Shown: positions 28,701 to 37,158, counted from the first letter of the stretch. The stretch is DNA of 64,000 nt from Pedobacter petrophilus (GCF_009674725.1 NZ_WKKH01000010.1:62001-126000); one strand, 5' to 3'. Notes: a model not told the origin generated them from the sequence alone. Translations and numbers: made by a program.

Positions 28701-29753
28701 CTACCACCTAATCAACGCACTGGCCCAGGCAAAACCCGAACCGAAAGCGGCAAGGCAGACTAAATCGCCATCTTTAATTTTCCCGGCTTCCCAGGCTTCG
28801 CATAGGGCAATCGGAACCGATGCAGCTGTGGTATTTCCGTATTTTTGAATGTTGTTAAAAACCTGATCATCACTTAAGCCTAATAGATTTTGAACATACT
28901 GACTGATGCGAAGGTTCGCCTGATGTGGAACCAGCAGATTAATATCTTTTTCGGTAAGGTTATTAGCAGCTAACGCTTCACGAATCACTTCAGGAAATTT
29001 AACCACTGCTTTTTTGAAAACCGCCGGACCATCCATATAAGGTAAAACGGCTCCACTAGCCAGGATTTCTGGTGTCATAAATAATCCACCCAATTCCTGA
29101 TCTGGGAAATCTGGCTTATCCTTCATCCATTTATTGGCATGAGAACCTGGATAATGCATCGCTAAAATTTCTGCATCTGCTCCATCGCTATGTAAATGTG
29201 TACTTAAAATCCCTTTCCCTTTTTCATCTGTAGGCTGCAGTACCACTGCTCCTGCCCCATCACCAAAAATTACCGATACATTTCTACTCCGGGTTTCAAA
29301 ATCCATCGCGAAAGAATGCTTTTCACTTCCTACTACCAAAACATTTTTATACATCCCGGTTTTAACAAACTGATCAGCCACAGATAAAGCATAAACAAAG
29401 CCCGAGCATTGGTTGCGGATATCTAAGGCACCAATTTCACCCATTCCCATTTCACGCTGCAACAAAACACCGCAACCGGGGAAATAGTAATCTGGGCTTA
29501 GCGTAGCAAAAACAATAAAATCAACATCTTTAGCCGTTATCCCTGCGCGTTCAATTGCAATTTTTGCAGCTTCTATGCCCATAGTGGTAGTGGTTTCTTC
29601 ATAGCGGTCTGCAAAACGACGCTCCCGAATACCGGTACGCTCCTGAATCCACTCATCATTGGTGTCCATAAAACGACTCAAATCGGTGTTGGTGTAAACA
29701 TTTTTAGGAACGTAATAACCTATTCCTGCTATTCTCGATTGGTGCATGCTCAT
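28701..29753 (-). CDS. fabH: 3-oxoacyl-ACP synthase III (KASIII) paralogue
   Basis: This is a 350-residue thiolase-fold condensing enzyme. The triad is intact: Cys116 in RNQCSGFVYA, His in VPHQANLRIS, Asn in YGNTTAAS. It resembles FabH, which condenses acyl-CoA with malonyl-ACP to start fatty-acid synthesis. A second fabH lies at 38149 in the canonical plsX cluster, so this stand-alone copy may use other primers (for example branched acyl-CoA) or a secondary pathway; that is inference. Confidence 0.93.
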   Translation of the reverse strand: MSMHQSRIAGIGYYVPKNVYTNTDLSRFMDTNDEWIQERTGIRERRFADRYEETTTTMGIEAAKIAIERAGITAKDVDFIVFATLSPDYYFPGCGVLLQREMGMGEIGALDIRNQCSGFVYALSVADQFVKTGMYKNVLVVGSEKHSFAMDFETRSRNVSVIFGDGAGAVVLQPTDEKGKGILSTHLHSDGADAEILAMHYPGSHANKWMKDKPDFPDQELGGLFMTPEILASGAVLPYMDGPAVFKKAVVKFPEVIREALAANNLTEKDINLLVPHQANLRISQYVQNLLGLSDDQVFNNIQKYGNTTAASVPIALCEAWEAGKIKDGDLVCLAAFGSGFAWASALIRW

Positions 29754-29769
29754 ATTATGATTTGGTTAA

Positions 29770-29777
29770 CAAATGTA
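29770..29777 (-). promoter_or_regulatory. -7 promoter element of the stand-alone fabH
   Basis: Reading the minus strand, TACATTTG matches TAnnTTTG and ends 16 nt before ATG 29753. Confidence 0.5.
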
Positions 29778-29848
29778 TTAAATAAATGTAAGCAGATAAT
29801 GGAAGATATAGGAAAGAATTGCAGGATTGTATTCGTTAAAAAGCACAA

Positions 29849-29881
29849 ATCTTGATACTTGATACTAAATACTTGATACTA
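29849..29881. repeat. Short tandem repeat of CTTGATACT
   Basis: Three close copies of (A)CTTGATACT lie immediately upstream of the clpS -7 element. This is a simple intergenic minisatellite of the type seen in other spacers of the window. Confidence 0.6.
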
Positions 29882-29886
29882 ATGAT

Positions 29887-29894
29887 TATTTTTG
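29887..29894 (+). promoter_or_regulatory. -7 element of clpS, leaderless arrangement
   Basis: TATTTTTG fits TAnnTTTG and ends 4 nt before ATG 29899, so the clpS mRNA is probably leaderless. Confidence 0.6.
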
Positions 29895-29898
29895 CACC

Positions 29899-30180
29899 AT
29901 GTCTACAGAAACCAAAGAAGAGACCTTTACGCTCGAAGAAATTTTAACTTCCATAAAAACCGTACATCGCCTTATTTTGTGGAATGATGACATTAATACT
30001 TTCGATCATGTGAGCTATTGCATGATGAAATACCTGGATTATAACGAGTCTCAATCTGAAAAAATTGCATGGAAAGTGCATAATGATGGAAAATGCCCGG
30101 TTCTGGAAGGTTCTTTTACAGAGATGGAAGTTTACCGTAAAATTTTACAACAGGAAGGCTTAACGGTTTCTGTTGATTAA
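29899..30180 (+). CDS. clpS: ATP-dependent Clp protease adaptor ClpS
   Basis: ClpS delivers N-degron substrates to ClpAP. The 93-residue protein has the conserved LILWNDDINTFDHV (NDD metal/peptide-binding region) and AWKVHNDGKCPV; the HxxG Lys-Cys region matches the family's binding pocket. The acidic N-terminal tail is typical. It is followed 46 bp later by a toxin-antitoxin pair that is probably separate. Confidence 0.95.
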   Translation: MSTETKEETFTLEEILTSIKTVHRLILWNDDINTFDHVSYCMMKYLDYNESQSEKIAWKVHNDGKCPVLEGSFTEMEVYRKILQQEGLTVSVD

Positions 30181-30226
30181 TGATCAAATGATTTTTAAAA
30201 TCGTATCTTTAATAAAATAAGAAATT

Positions 30227-30433
30227 ATGGAAATCACGCTGGAGATACCAAACGATGAAGTGTTTTCGATATTAGAAACATTAAAACGTATAAAAGGCAT
30301 TAGAATTAAAAACATTGATCAGGTTAAAGAAACCTATTTGATGGAACTATCGGGGGCTTATAAGGAGACTGAATTATCTGAAAAAGGACAAATAAAATTA
30401 AAGCGTTTTGAGGATTTAGTGGATGAAATATGA
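30227..30433 (+). CDS. Antitoxin of a HigB/RelE-type module
   Basis: This 68-residue protein starts with a short beta strand (MEITLEIPNDEVFSIL) and is then helical, with a charged C-terminus that would wrap the toxin. It overlaps the toxin gene by 11 bp in the usual antitoxin-first order. No DNA-binding domain is obvious. An imperfect -7 element (TATCTTTA) lies about 15 nt upstream of the start. Confidence 0.75.
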   Translation: MEITLEIPNDEVFSILETLKRIKGIRIKNIDQVKETYLMELSGAYKETELSEKGQIKLKRFEDLVDEI

Positions 30434-30752
30434 TGTACTCACATCATCCCTCTTCAATAAAGAATTTAAAAAACTGTGTAAAAAATATAAATATGCAAAA
30501 GATGATATCGTTGCTTTTGTAGCGCTTCTTCAAGAGCATCCCAGCCAAGGTACTCCATTAGGAAAAGACTGTTATAAAATCCGAATAGCCATTTCAAGTA
30601 AAGGAAAAGGGAAATCATCGGGAGTGAGACTAATCACCAGAATAAGAATTGTAAATCAAACTATTTATCTATTATCCATTTACGATAAATCTGAACAAAG
30701 CTCAATTACAAATCAGGAGCTTGACGCTATATTAAAGGGCCTCAGCAACTAG
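30423..30752 (+). CDS. RelE/HigB-like mRNA interferase toxin
   Basis: The 109-residue toxin matches the RelE/ParE fold, HigB2-like branch: LFNKEFKKLCKKYK, CYKIRIAISSKGKGKS, VRLITRIRI and LLSIYDKSEQSS. Such toxins cleave mRNA at the ribosome. Translation is coupled to the antitoxin by an 11-bp overlap. Its 3' end overlaps the convergent thioredoxin-like gene by 11 bp. Confidence 0.88.
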   Translation: MKYDVLTSSLFNKEFKKLCKKYKYAKDDIVAFVALLQEHPSQGTPLGKDCYKIRIAISSKGKGKSSGVRLITRIRIVNQTIYLLSIYDKSEQSSITNQELDAILKGLSN

Positions 30753-31353
30753 CGCACAACGGCTTTAATAAATCAACTAATTCCGCCTGTGTACTTTGCG
30801 TTTTATCCTTTGCATACCAGCCATGAAGTTTCTCTGCAATAACCAGCATTTCGGTTGTTGCCTTTTTCCACTCTTTTAAAAGCTCCTGTAAAACCTGTGG
30901 CCTTGGTGCCCAGGTGGCTAACACCTGATCTTCCGCTTCATTCAATACGATTAAAACAGGAATGGCTCTCCCGCCGTTGGTTAAATGTGCATCAATTAAA
31001 GGAAGATTTTTATCCCGGAGAACAAACTTTAAATCTATTTTTCCAAGTGAGGCTGTAGCGATTTTGTTGAATACAGGAATGATTTGTGCCGCATCGCCAC
31101 ACCAGCCTTCGGTAATGACTAAAAACTTATAATTTTCTTTCAATCCGTTGATAACAGCCGTTAATTCTTCGGTCAGGTTAGCTGTCTTGTCTACCCTGTT
31201 CATCCGTTGCACATTCATTTTACTGTAGTGTAACATCGCTTCAGAATTATCCGGACCGGTGGTTTTACCTTCTAATAACAGTTGATCAACCATTGCACGG
31301 TAAGTCAGATAATCCATTCCTTGCCCGTTAAAAATTTCGCTGTAATTAACCAT
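30742..31353 (-). CDS. Thioredoxin-fold protein with a single active-site Cys
   Basis: The 203-residue cytosolic protein has a thioredoxin fold (FLVITEGWCGDAAQIIPVF, and a cis-Pro loop GGRAIPVLIVL). The active site reads WCGDA instead of WCGPC, so the second, resolving Cys is missing. It is unlikely to be a classical disulfide reductase and may be monothiol or structural. The C-terminus ends in CASC. The start at ATG 31353 is convincing. Confidence 0.85.
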   Translation of the reverse strand: MVNYSEIFNGQGMDYLTYRAMVDQLLLEGKTTGPDNSEAMLHYSKMNVQRMNRVDKTANLTEELTAVINGLKENYKFLVITEGWCGDAAQIIPVFNKIATASLGKIDLKFVLRDKNLPLIDAHLTNGGRAIPVLIVLNEAEDQVLATWAPRPQVLQELLKEWKKATTEMLVIAEKLHGWYAKDKTQSTQAELVDLLKPLCASC

Positions 31354-31455
31354 GATTTATTAAAAATATGACGCAAAGGAAAGGAGAAATTAAGTGCCAA
31401 TCATCATGTATTTGCAATTTCATATCAACACTATTAAACAAAAAAACATTAGCAT

Positions 31456-31821
31456 CTACCTGATACTATCAAACTCATCCATCACCTTAGATTTATGGTT
31501 ATAGATCCGCAATTCTGGTTTAATATTTCTATTAGAGATATTTAATAGTTCAATATTGGTGTTTGGAGGAACCGCTGTTGAAATCTTTCTTTTGATTATA
31601 ATCTGATCGGTTGCGTTGGGTATTCTAAGTATTAAAGTATCCCTGGAAGAGTTTGTAACATCCAGATCAAACGCTGATTTGTCTTCCAGGTGTATTGATA
31701 ATTTTGTAAGTGGCGCAAAGGTTTTCTTAATCTATAACGACTGTTGATCTCTGGATAAAACACAACCAGTCATTGCTATTATTAAAAGAATGCCATTAAC
31801 GGCTATCATTCGATTTCTCAT
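31456..31821 (-). pseudogene. Small lipoprotein gene interrupted by an in-frame TAG
   Basis: From ATG 31821 the minus strand encodes a signal peptide and lipobox (ILLIIAMTGC, Cys19), but codon 30 is TAG (31732-31734). The same frame then continues for 91 sense codons to TAG at 31456, with protein-like sequence such as KSAFDLDVTNSSRDTLIL and NTNIELLNISNRNIKPEL. There is no obvious internal restart, so this is a pseudogene by a single nonsense change, a readthrough gene, or a sequencing error. It lies between the thioredoxin-like gene and rsmA. Confidence 0.7.
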
Positions 31822-31852
31822 ATAATTTTTCAGACATTAAAAAACTTGCTGG

Positions 31853-32638
31853 TTAAGCCTCCATCAATTTACTCAAATGTTGCGTTAAGGCCACAAAATC
31901 GTCAACCGTTAATTGCTCTGCCCTTTTCTCAAAGTAGATGTGATCATCCATTTTATCTTTCGGCATTACCGCAGAAACGGCATTACGCAAAGTTTTTCTC
32001 CGTTGATTAAAACCAGCTTTAACCACACGCCAGAACAATTTTTCATCACAATCTAGCGTCTCCACCTCATTTCGGGTTAAGCGAATAACGGCAGAGTTTA
32101 CTTTTGGTGGGGGATTGAAAGTTCCGGGTTTAACAGTAAAGAGGTATTCAATTTTATAATATGCCTGGAGAAAAACACTTAATATTCCATACTCTTTTGT
32201 ACCTGCAGGCGAAGCGCATCGTTGCGCAACTTCTTTCTGGAACATGCCCACCATTTCCACCACTTTATGGCGATTATCTAAAATCTTAAATAAAATCTGG
32301 GAGGAAATATTATAAGGGAAGTTGCCGATAATAGCGAACTGACCAGGAAAATTGGCATCAAAATCTAATTTCAGAAAATCACCATTAATTAAACGATCGC
32401 CCAATTGAGGATACTTTTCGTTCAGGAAATGATAAGATTCTGTATCGATATCAATTAAATAAGTTTGTAAATCTTCACGTTTCAACAAAAAATCAGACAA
32501 AATTCCCATCCCCGGACCAACTTCCAAAACCTGATTGTATTTTTCGGTGTTTACCAAACTTTCTACAATCCGGTTCGCAATGCCCTTATCAGTTAAAAAA
32601 TGCTGACCTAAATGTTTTTTCGCTTTTACTAAACTCAT
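31853..32638 (-). CDS. rsmA: 16S rRNA (adenine1518-N6/adenine1519-N6) dimethyltransferase RsmA/KsgA
   Basis: RsmA dimethylates two adjacent adenines near the 3' end of 16S rRNA late in 30S assembly. The 261-residue protein starts KKHLGQHFLTDKG and has the SAM motif EVGPGMGILSDFLL and the catalytic NFPYNISSQIL. The C-terminus has NQRRKTLRNAV. Divergent from pdxA, with a hairpin repeat in the gap. Confidence 0.97.
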   Translation of the reverse strand: MSLVKAKKHLGQHFLTDKGIANRIVESLVNTEKYNQVLEVGPGMGILSDFLLKREDLQTYLIDIDTESYHFLNEKYPQLGDRLINGDFLKLDFDANFPGQFAIIGNFPYNISSQILFKILDNRHKVVEMVGMFQKEVAQRCASPAGTKEYGILSVFLQAYYKIEYLFTVKPGTFNPPPKVNSAVIRLTRNEVETLDCDEKLFWRVVKAGFNQRRKTLRNAVSAVMPKDKMDDHIYFEKRAEQLTVDDFVALTQHLSKLMEA

Positions 32639-32654
32639 GTTTAAAACTTAATGC

Positions 32655-32725
32655 CACGGAAACACAGAAAGCACGGAATAATTAAAAACATTTTATTCTT
32701 CCTTCCGTGAAGCCGTGTTTCCGTG
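32655..32725. repeat. Dispersed hairpin repeat of the CACGGAAACAC family
   Basis: CACGGAAACAC (32655-32665) pairs with GTGTTTCCGTG (32715-32725), and an inner CACGGAA (32672-32678) pairs with TTCCGTG (32703-32709). It sits between divergent genes, so it is not a terminator. A weaker relative lies at 48910-48968. Confidence 0.75.
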
Positions 32726-32818
32726 ACCCGGATATTTTCTACAAAATAACTAATTTTTATCCGGTAAGCACCTGTTTAATCGAAAATCAGTATTTTGCGC
32801 TAAAATATTCCAGTAATT

Positions 32819-33898
32819 ATGAGCGATAAACTTAAAATAGGCATCAGTATAGGCGACGTGAACGGTATAGGTTTAGAGGTAATCATCAAAACATTATCCA
32901 ATCCGGCAATCTTAAATTACTGCACACCAATTGTTTATGGCCATACTAAAGTTTCGTCTTTCCACAGGAAGGCAAATAACCTGGGCGATTTCAGTTTTAA
33001 CGTGATTAATCAAGCCAATCAGGCCCAGGTTAAAAAGGCAAACATGATTAATTGCTGGGAGGAAGATGTAAAAATCGAACTCGGACAAGTTACGCCTACA
33101 GGCGGTAAATATGCGCTTATATCGCTCGAAAGAGCAACTGCAGATTTAGTAGCCGGAGAAATTGATGCCCTAGTAACTGCTCCAATCAATAAACACAACA
33201 TCCAGTCAGAAACGTTTTCTTTCCCCGGGCATACAGAATATTTGCAGGAAAAAAGTGGCAGTAAAGATGTGTTGATGTTTTTAATCAGCGAGAATTTACG
33301 CGTGGGCGTGGTTACCGGCCACATTCCGGTTAAAGATGTTCCAACTTCGATTACAAAAGAAAAGATTTTAGGGAAATTAAAATTGATCAATGAAAGCCTG
33401 AAAAAAGATTTCTGGATCGAAAAACCTAAAATCGCAGTATTGGGTTTAAATCCTCACGCCAGTGATAATGGTTTATTAGGGGCGGAAGAAGCCGAAATCA
33501 TTACGCCTGCCATTCAGGAGGCTTATGATAAAGGCATGATGGTTTTCGGGCCTTACCCGGCAGATGGTTTCTTCGGAAATAGCAGTTATAAAAAATTTGA
33601 TGCTGTTTTGGCCATGTATCATGATCAGGGCTTAATCCCTTTCAAAACCTTAGCATTCCACAATGGCGTTAACTATACAGCAGGCTTAAATTTCGTTCGT
33701 ACCTCTCCGGATCATGGAACAGGTTATGATATTGCAGGGAAAGACCTGGCAGATTCTACTTCGTTTACTGAAGCTTTGTTTTCAGCCATTCACATCGTCA
33801 AAAACCGCAGGGAACAAGAGGAAATGCTAAGCGGACAATTGCGTTCTGGTGGTAAAATAGTAGAGACCCAGTTTGATATTAAGGATGATGCTTCTTAG
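32819..33898 (+). CDS. pdxA: 4-hydroxythreonine-4-phosphate dehydrogenase PdxA
   Basis: PdxA oxidises 4-hydroxy-L-threonine phosphate in DXP-dependent pyridoxal-phosphate synthesis. The 359-residue protein has the family motifs GISIGDVNGIGLE, TAPINKHNI, GHTEYLQEK with a metal-binding His, AVLGLNPHASDNG, and AMYHDQGLIPFK. It starts ATG 32819 and is followed by a repeat-rich spacer and an MFS gene. Confidence 0.96.
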   Translation: MSDKLKIGISIGDVNGIGLEVIIKTLSNPAILNYCTPIVYGHTKVSSFHRKANNLGDFSFNVINQANQAQVKKANMINCWEEDVKIELGQVTPTGGKYALISLERATADLVAGEIDALVTAPINKHNIQSETFSFPGHTEYLQEKSGSKDVLMFLISENLRVGVVTGHIPVKDVPTSITKEKILGKLKLINESLKKDFWIEKPKIAVLGLNPHASDNGLLGAEEAEIITPAIQEAYDKGMMVFGPYPADGFFGNSSYKKFDAVLAMYHDQGLIPFKTLAFHNGVNYTAGLNFVRTSPDHGTGYDIAGKDLADSTSFTEALFSAIHIVKNRREQEEMLSGQLRSGGKIVETQFDIKDDAS

Positions 33899-33992
33899 GG
33901 AAGAATAAGGATTAAAGAGAAAAGAACAAGGATTAAAGAGCAAGGAACAAAGATCAAAGACAATGTGTTTTGACACTTTAACTTCCGGCTCC

Positions 33993-34071
33993 CGACTTCA
34001 GACTTTTCACAATTGCGCCTTAAAATCCTGACCTCAGACCCCGGACATCCGACTTCAGACTTTTTACAATT
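33993..34071. repeat. Intergenic direct repeat upstream of the MFS gene
   Basis: A 21-nt sequence beginning GACTTCAGACTTTT occurs at about 33993 and again at about 34051 with one difference. Just upstream (33904-33960) another simple repeat, AAGGATTAAAGAG, is present two to three times. Together they fill the pdxA-MFS gap. Confidence 0.65.
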
Positions 34072-34117
34072 AAAATGAAAGGGGGCAAAACCATCAGGCA
34101 TACTACTACCTGTAATT

Positions 34118-35266
34118 GTGATTTCGCAGTTTCTTTGCACCTCACTTTGGTTTGCTGGTAACGCGGTATTGCCAGATATTATTAAGAATTTTCCACTTGA
34201 GATGAACCTGCTGGCAAATTTAACCAGCATGGTCCAGTTTGGATTTATCAGCGGCACCTTAGTATTTGCCGTTTTTTCTATTTCTGATATTTTCCCACCA
34301 TCAAAAGTTTTCTTTATTTGCGGCATAACTGCAGCGTTATTTAACCTGGCCATTTGCCTCGAATTATCAGATGTCAGACTTTTACTTTTATTTCGGTTTT
34401 TAACCGGATTTATGCTGGCTGGGATTTATCCGGTCGGGATGAAAATAGCTTCAGATTATTTTAAGGATGGATTAGGCAAATCCCTGGGCTTTTTGGTTGG
34501 CGCATTGGTTCTGGGCACCGCTTTCCCACATTTATTAAGAACATTAACCACTGCATTTCCCTGGAAGTCTTTGATTTATGCTACTTCAGCATTATCCTTA
34601 ATTGGTGCAGGCAGCGTTTTTATTTTCGTGCCTAACGGGCCATTCAGAATGGCGGGACAAAAATTCGATTTAAGTGCCAGTTTTAGCGGTTTCAAAAACA
34701 GCAATTTCCGATCAGTAGCATTTGGATACTTTGGCCACATGTGGGAACTTTACACGTTTTGGGCTTTCCTCCCGGGGATGCTTTTATTTTACAACAGCAA
34801 ACATCCGGCATCTTCACTAAATGTTTCCTTATTTTCTTTTCTCATTATTGCCTCTGGAGCGCTTTCCTGCATCGCCGGCGGGCTACTTTCCCAAAAATTC
34901 GGCGCAAAGAGAATCGCCACCATTGCACTTGCGGTGTCAGGATTATGCTGTTTGCTATCCTCTCTCTTCCTCTTTATCGATTCGGTTTACCTCTTCGTAA
35001 GCTTTCTATTGATCTGGGGATTAAGTGCCACGGCAGATTCTCCGTTATTTTCATCATTAGTGGCCAAAAATGCACCAGAAAGGCTAAGGGGAACCTCCCT
35101 TACGTTAGTCAATTGTATTGGTTTTACCATTACTATTATCAGCATTCAAGTCATCAATTATTTAGCTAAAGCGTTCAATTCTCCTTATATTTATATGGTT
35201 TTGGCTATTGGCCCGGCCTTAGGGCTTTTAGCTTTATTAAAAGACAAAAATAAAAAGGTATGTTAA
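34118..35266 (+). CDS. Major facilitator superfamily transporter (probable frameshift at the start)
   Basis: The product is a 12-helix MFS permease with the loop motif SDIFPPSKVFF and repeated halves. The longest open frame starts with GTG 34118 inside the first helix (SQFLCTSLWFAGNAVLP). A proper N-terminus exists upstream, ATG 34075, but is one base out of frame: removing one G from the GGGGG run at 34081-34085 would give MKGAKPSGILLPVIVISQ joined to this frame. So the gene is frameshifted at its fifth to seventh codon, or starts at GTG. The substrate is unknown. The stop overlaps the next gene by 7 bp. Confidence 0.85.
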   Translation: MISQFLCTSLWFAGNAVLPDIIKNFPLEMNLLANLTSMVQFGFISGTLVFAVFSISDIFPPSKVFFICGITAALFNLAICLELSDVRLLLLFRFLTGFMLAGIYPVGMKIASDYFKDGLGKSLGFLVGALVLGTAFPHLLRTLTTAFPWKSLIYATSALSLIGAGSVFIFVPNGPFRMAGQKFDLSASFSGFKNSNFRSVAFGYFGHMWELYTFWAFLPGMLLFYNSKHPASSLNVSLFSFLIIASGALSCIAGGLLSQKFGAKRIATIALAVSGLCCLLSSLFLFIDSVYLFVSFLLIWGLSATADSPLFSSLVAKNAPERLRGTSLTLVNCIGFTITIISIQVINYLAKAFNSPYIYMVLAIGPALGLLALLKDKNKKVC

Positions 35267-36099
35267 AATTATCCCCAATCATAAAACCAGAAGAATTAAC
35301 CTGGTTAAATCAAGATGATGAAATCGTTCTAATAGACGCCAGTGCGGGTTCCAAAGCACGCTATGAGGAGCAACACCTCGCGGGTGCATTATTTGTGGAT
35401 GTAAACGAGGATTTGGCTAACATTGGTGATTTTGCCAAAGGCGGCCGTCATCCGCTACCAACATTCGAGCAATTTTCCCGGGTTTTACAAAAATCAGGCA
35501 TTACTGAGCATACACATGTTATTGTTTACGATGATAAAAATGGTGGCAATGCTGCAGCCAGATTATGGTGGATGCTCAGAGCCATCGGCCATGAAAAGGT
35601 ACAGGTAATTGATGGAGGATTCCAGGCTGCGGTTAAGGCTGGATTTCCCACTACAAGCAAAGTAGAAAGTCCGAAATCCGTTGGCAACTATACGGTTAAA
35701 TCATGGAATCTTCCGCTATCAAATCTTGATGAAGTAGAAAAAGTGGCAAAAACTGAAGATCACTTGGTGATTGATGTGAGAGATGCCAATCGATATGCCG
35801 GATTCATGGAGCCTATAGATACCATTGCCGGCCATATTCCGGGCGCAACTAATATTCCCTTCACAGAAAATTTAGATCCAGATGGTCACTTTTTATCTCC
35901 CAAGGATCTAAATCAAAAATACGCTGCTGCATTAGCGGGTATAGAACCAGAAAATGTGATTGTTCACTGCGGATCGGGCATTACAGCCTGCCATACGCTT
36001 TTAGCAATGGATTATGCAGGCCTGCCGATTCCTAAGCTTTACGTGGGTTCATGGAGTGAGTGGAGCCGAAATAATAAAGAGATGGTTTTGGCAGAGTAG
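35260..36099 (+). CDS. Two-domain sulfurtransferase (3-mercaptopyruvate sulfurtransferase type)
   Basis: The 279-residue protein has two rhodanese domains. The second carries the active-site loop CGSGITAC (Cys237), which matches 3-mercaptopyruvate sulfurtransferases rather than thiosulfate rhodaneses (CRKGVT). The first domain lacks the Cys, as usual. Conserved GHIPGATNIPF and NGGNAAARLWWML are present. It begins 7 bp before the MFS stop, so the two genes are coupled. Confidence 0.92.
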   Translation: MLKLSPIIKPEELTWLNQDDEIVLIDASAGSKARYEEQHLAGALFVDVNEDLANIGDFAKGGRHPLPTFEQFSRVLQKSGITEHTHVIVYDDKNGGNAAARLWWMLRAIGHEKVQVIDGGFQAAVKAGFPTTSKVESPKSVGNYTVKSWNLPLSNLDEVEKVAKTEDHLVIDVRDANRYAGFMEPIDTIAGHIPGATNIPFTENLDPDGHFLSPKDLNQKYAAALAGIEPENVIVHCGSGITACHTLLAMDYAGLPIPKLYVGSWSEWSRNNKEMVLAE

Positions 36100-36105
36100 G
36101 CATAT

Positions 36106-36170
36106 CGTCATTTCGACCGAAGTGAAGAAATCATTAAACTTTAAGCCGATTATAAAGATCTCTTCGTTCC
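36106..36170. repeat. Dispersed repeat of the CGTCATTTCGACCG family
   Basis: CGTCATTTCGACCGAAGTGAAG and a partner AAGATCTCTTCGTTC form a degenerate hairpin of a type commonly dispersed in Bacteroidota. The 261-bp gap up to 36360 also holds the promoter of the next gene; nothing else was recognised. Confidence 0.5.
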
Positions 36171-36330
36171 CCCATGCTACAATCGAGAAGAGCACATGAG
36201 CAATAATTTCCATCCAAAACCCAACGAAACCAATTTCAAAAAATTAAAGATTTGAGCCAACACTCCAGGATTTCGATATTTTAAGATGAACAATTTTTAA
36301 AAAACATTTTTAATCTAACAATTTTATCCC

Positions 36331-36338
36331 TACATTTG
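36331..36338 (+). promoter_or_regulatory. -7 promoter element of the yceD-rpmF-plsX cluster
   Basis: TACATTTG is a perfect TAnnTTTG, 22 nt before the TTG start at 36361. It would drive yceD, rpmF and probably plsX. Confidence 0.6.
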
Positions 36339-36360
36339 CAGGCTAAAATTTTACAGTACT

Positions 36361-36891
36361 TTGAACCCATTAAAGCAATTTTCTATACCGTTTACCGGAC
36401 TAAAATTGGGAGCCCATCAGTTTGATTATGAGCTGGATGACACCTTCTTTAATGCTTTCGAGTATTCGTTAATAAAAAGTGGTAATTTAAAAGTTAACCT
36501 GGAACTTGATCGACAAGAGACCATGTTACTCTTAAAATTTAAAGTTATTGGAACTTTAAATTTGGATTGCGATAAATGTTTATCGGAGTTCTCTTATCCT
36601 GTTAACTTATACGAAAGACAGATAGTAAAGTTTGCAGAAGATGAATTAGAAAGTGACGATGAGGAGATTATCTCGTTAAGCCGTAAAGATTCTGAAATTG
36701 ATATATCCAGGCCTTTATATGAAATGATAAATGTGGCCGTACCTTATATCAAAAACTGTGAGCAGGCAAATAAAGAGTGTGATCAGGAAATGATTGATCG
36801 CTTAACGCAACTCTCTATCGACAAGCAGGCAGAAGAAAACGAACAAACAAGCGACCCACGTTGGGAAGCCCTTAATAAGTTAAAAAAATAA
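36361..36891 (+). CDS. yceD: YceD/DUF177 family protein
   Basis: DUF177 (YceD/Dcd-type) proteins are encoded next to rpmF in most bacteria and are linked to 23S rRNA or large-subunit accumulation. The 176-residue protein has the conserved LNLDCDKCLSEF Cys pair and a later NCEQANKECDQ. The start is TTG at 36361: no ATG is near, and the homologous N-terminus MxxLKQFxIPFxGLKLG begins exactly there. rpmF follows after 15 bp. Confidence 0.9.
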   Translation: MNPLKQFSIPFTGLKLGAHQFDYELDDTFFNAFEYSLIKSGNLKVNLELDRQETMLLLKFKVIGTLNLDCDKCLSEFSYPVNLYERQIVKFAEDELESDDEEIISLSRKDSEIDISRPLYEMINVAVPYIKNCEQANKECDQEMIDRLTQLSIDKQAEENEQTSDPRWEALNKLKK

Positions 36892-36906
36892 TTAGATTAT
36901 ACACCA

Positions 36907-37098
36907 ATGGCACATCCAAAACGGAAAATCTCGAAACAGAGAAAGAATAAAAGAAGAACACACTATAAAGCAGTGACGCCTTCTTTAGCAACTTGCGCAG
37001 CAACAGGTGCTATCCACGTACCTCACCGTGCATACAACGTTGATGGTAACCTATACTATAACGGTAAATTGGTTATCGAAAATACTCAAATCGGGTAA
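36907..37098 (+). CDS. rpmF: 50S ribosomal protein L32
   Basis: The 63-residue protein starts MAHPKRKISKQRKNKRRTHY, the L32 signature. It has only one Cys in the region where zinc-binding L32 has four (SLATCAATGAIHVPHRAY), so this is the zinc-independent form. It is cotranscribed with yceD and sits upstream of plsX. Confidence 0.97.
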   Translation: MAHPKRKISKQRKNKRRTHYKAVTPSLATCAATGAIHVPHRAYNVDGNLYYNGKLVIENTQIG

Positions 37099-37120
37099 TT
37101 TTCTTAAGAAATTGTTTGTG

Positions 37121-37158
37121 TTTTCAGCGGCTTTAGTTATACCTTAGTCCACTGAAAA
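37121..37158 (+). other. Hairpin between rpmF and plsX
   Basis: TTTTCAGCGG (37121-37130) pairs with CCACTGAAAA (37149-37158) in 9 of 10 positions. It is followed by TTTAGG rather than a long T run, so it is a weak attenuator or processing signal at best. Confidence 0.35.

Noticed and set aside
33895..34353. Minus-strand frame of 152 codons
   Set aside because: It overlaps the MFS gene and the repeat-rich spacer, and its sequence (repeated SEVG) reflects the direct repeats.
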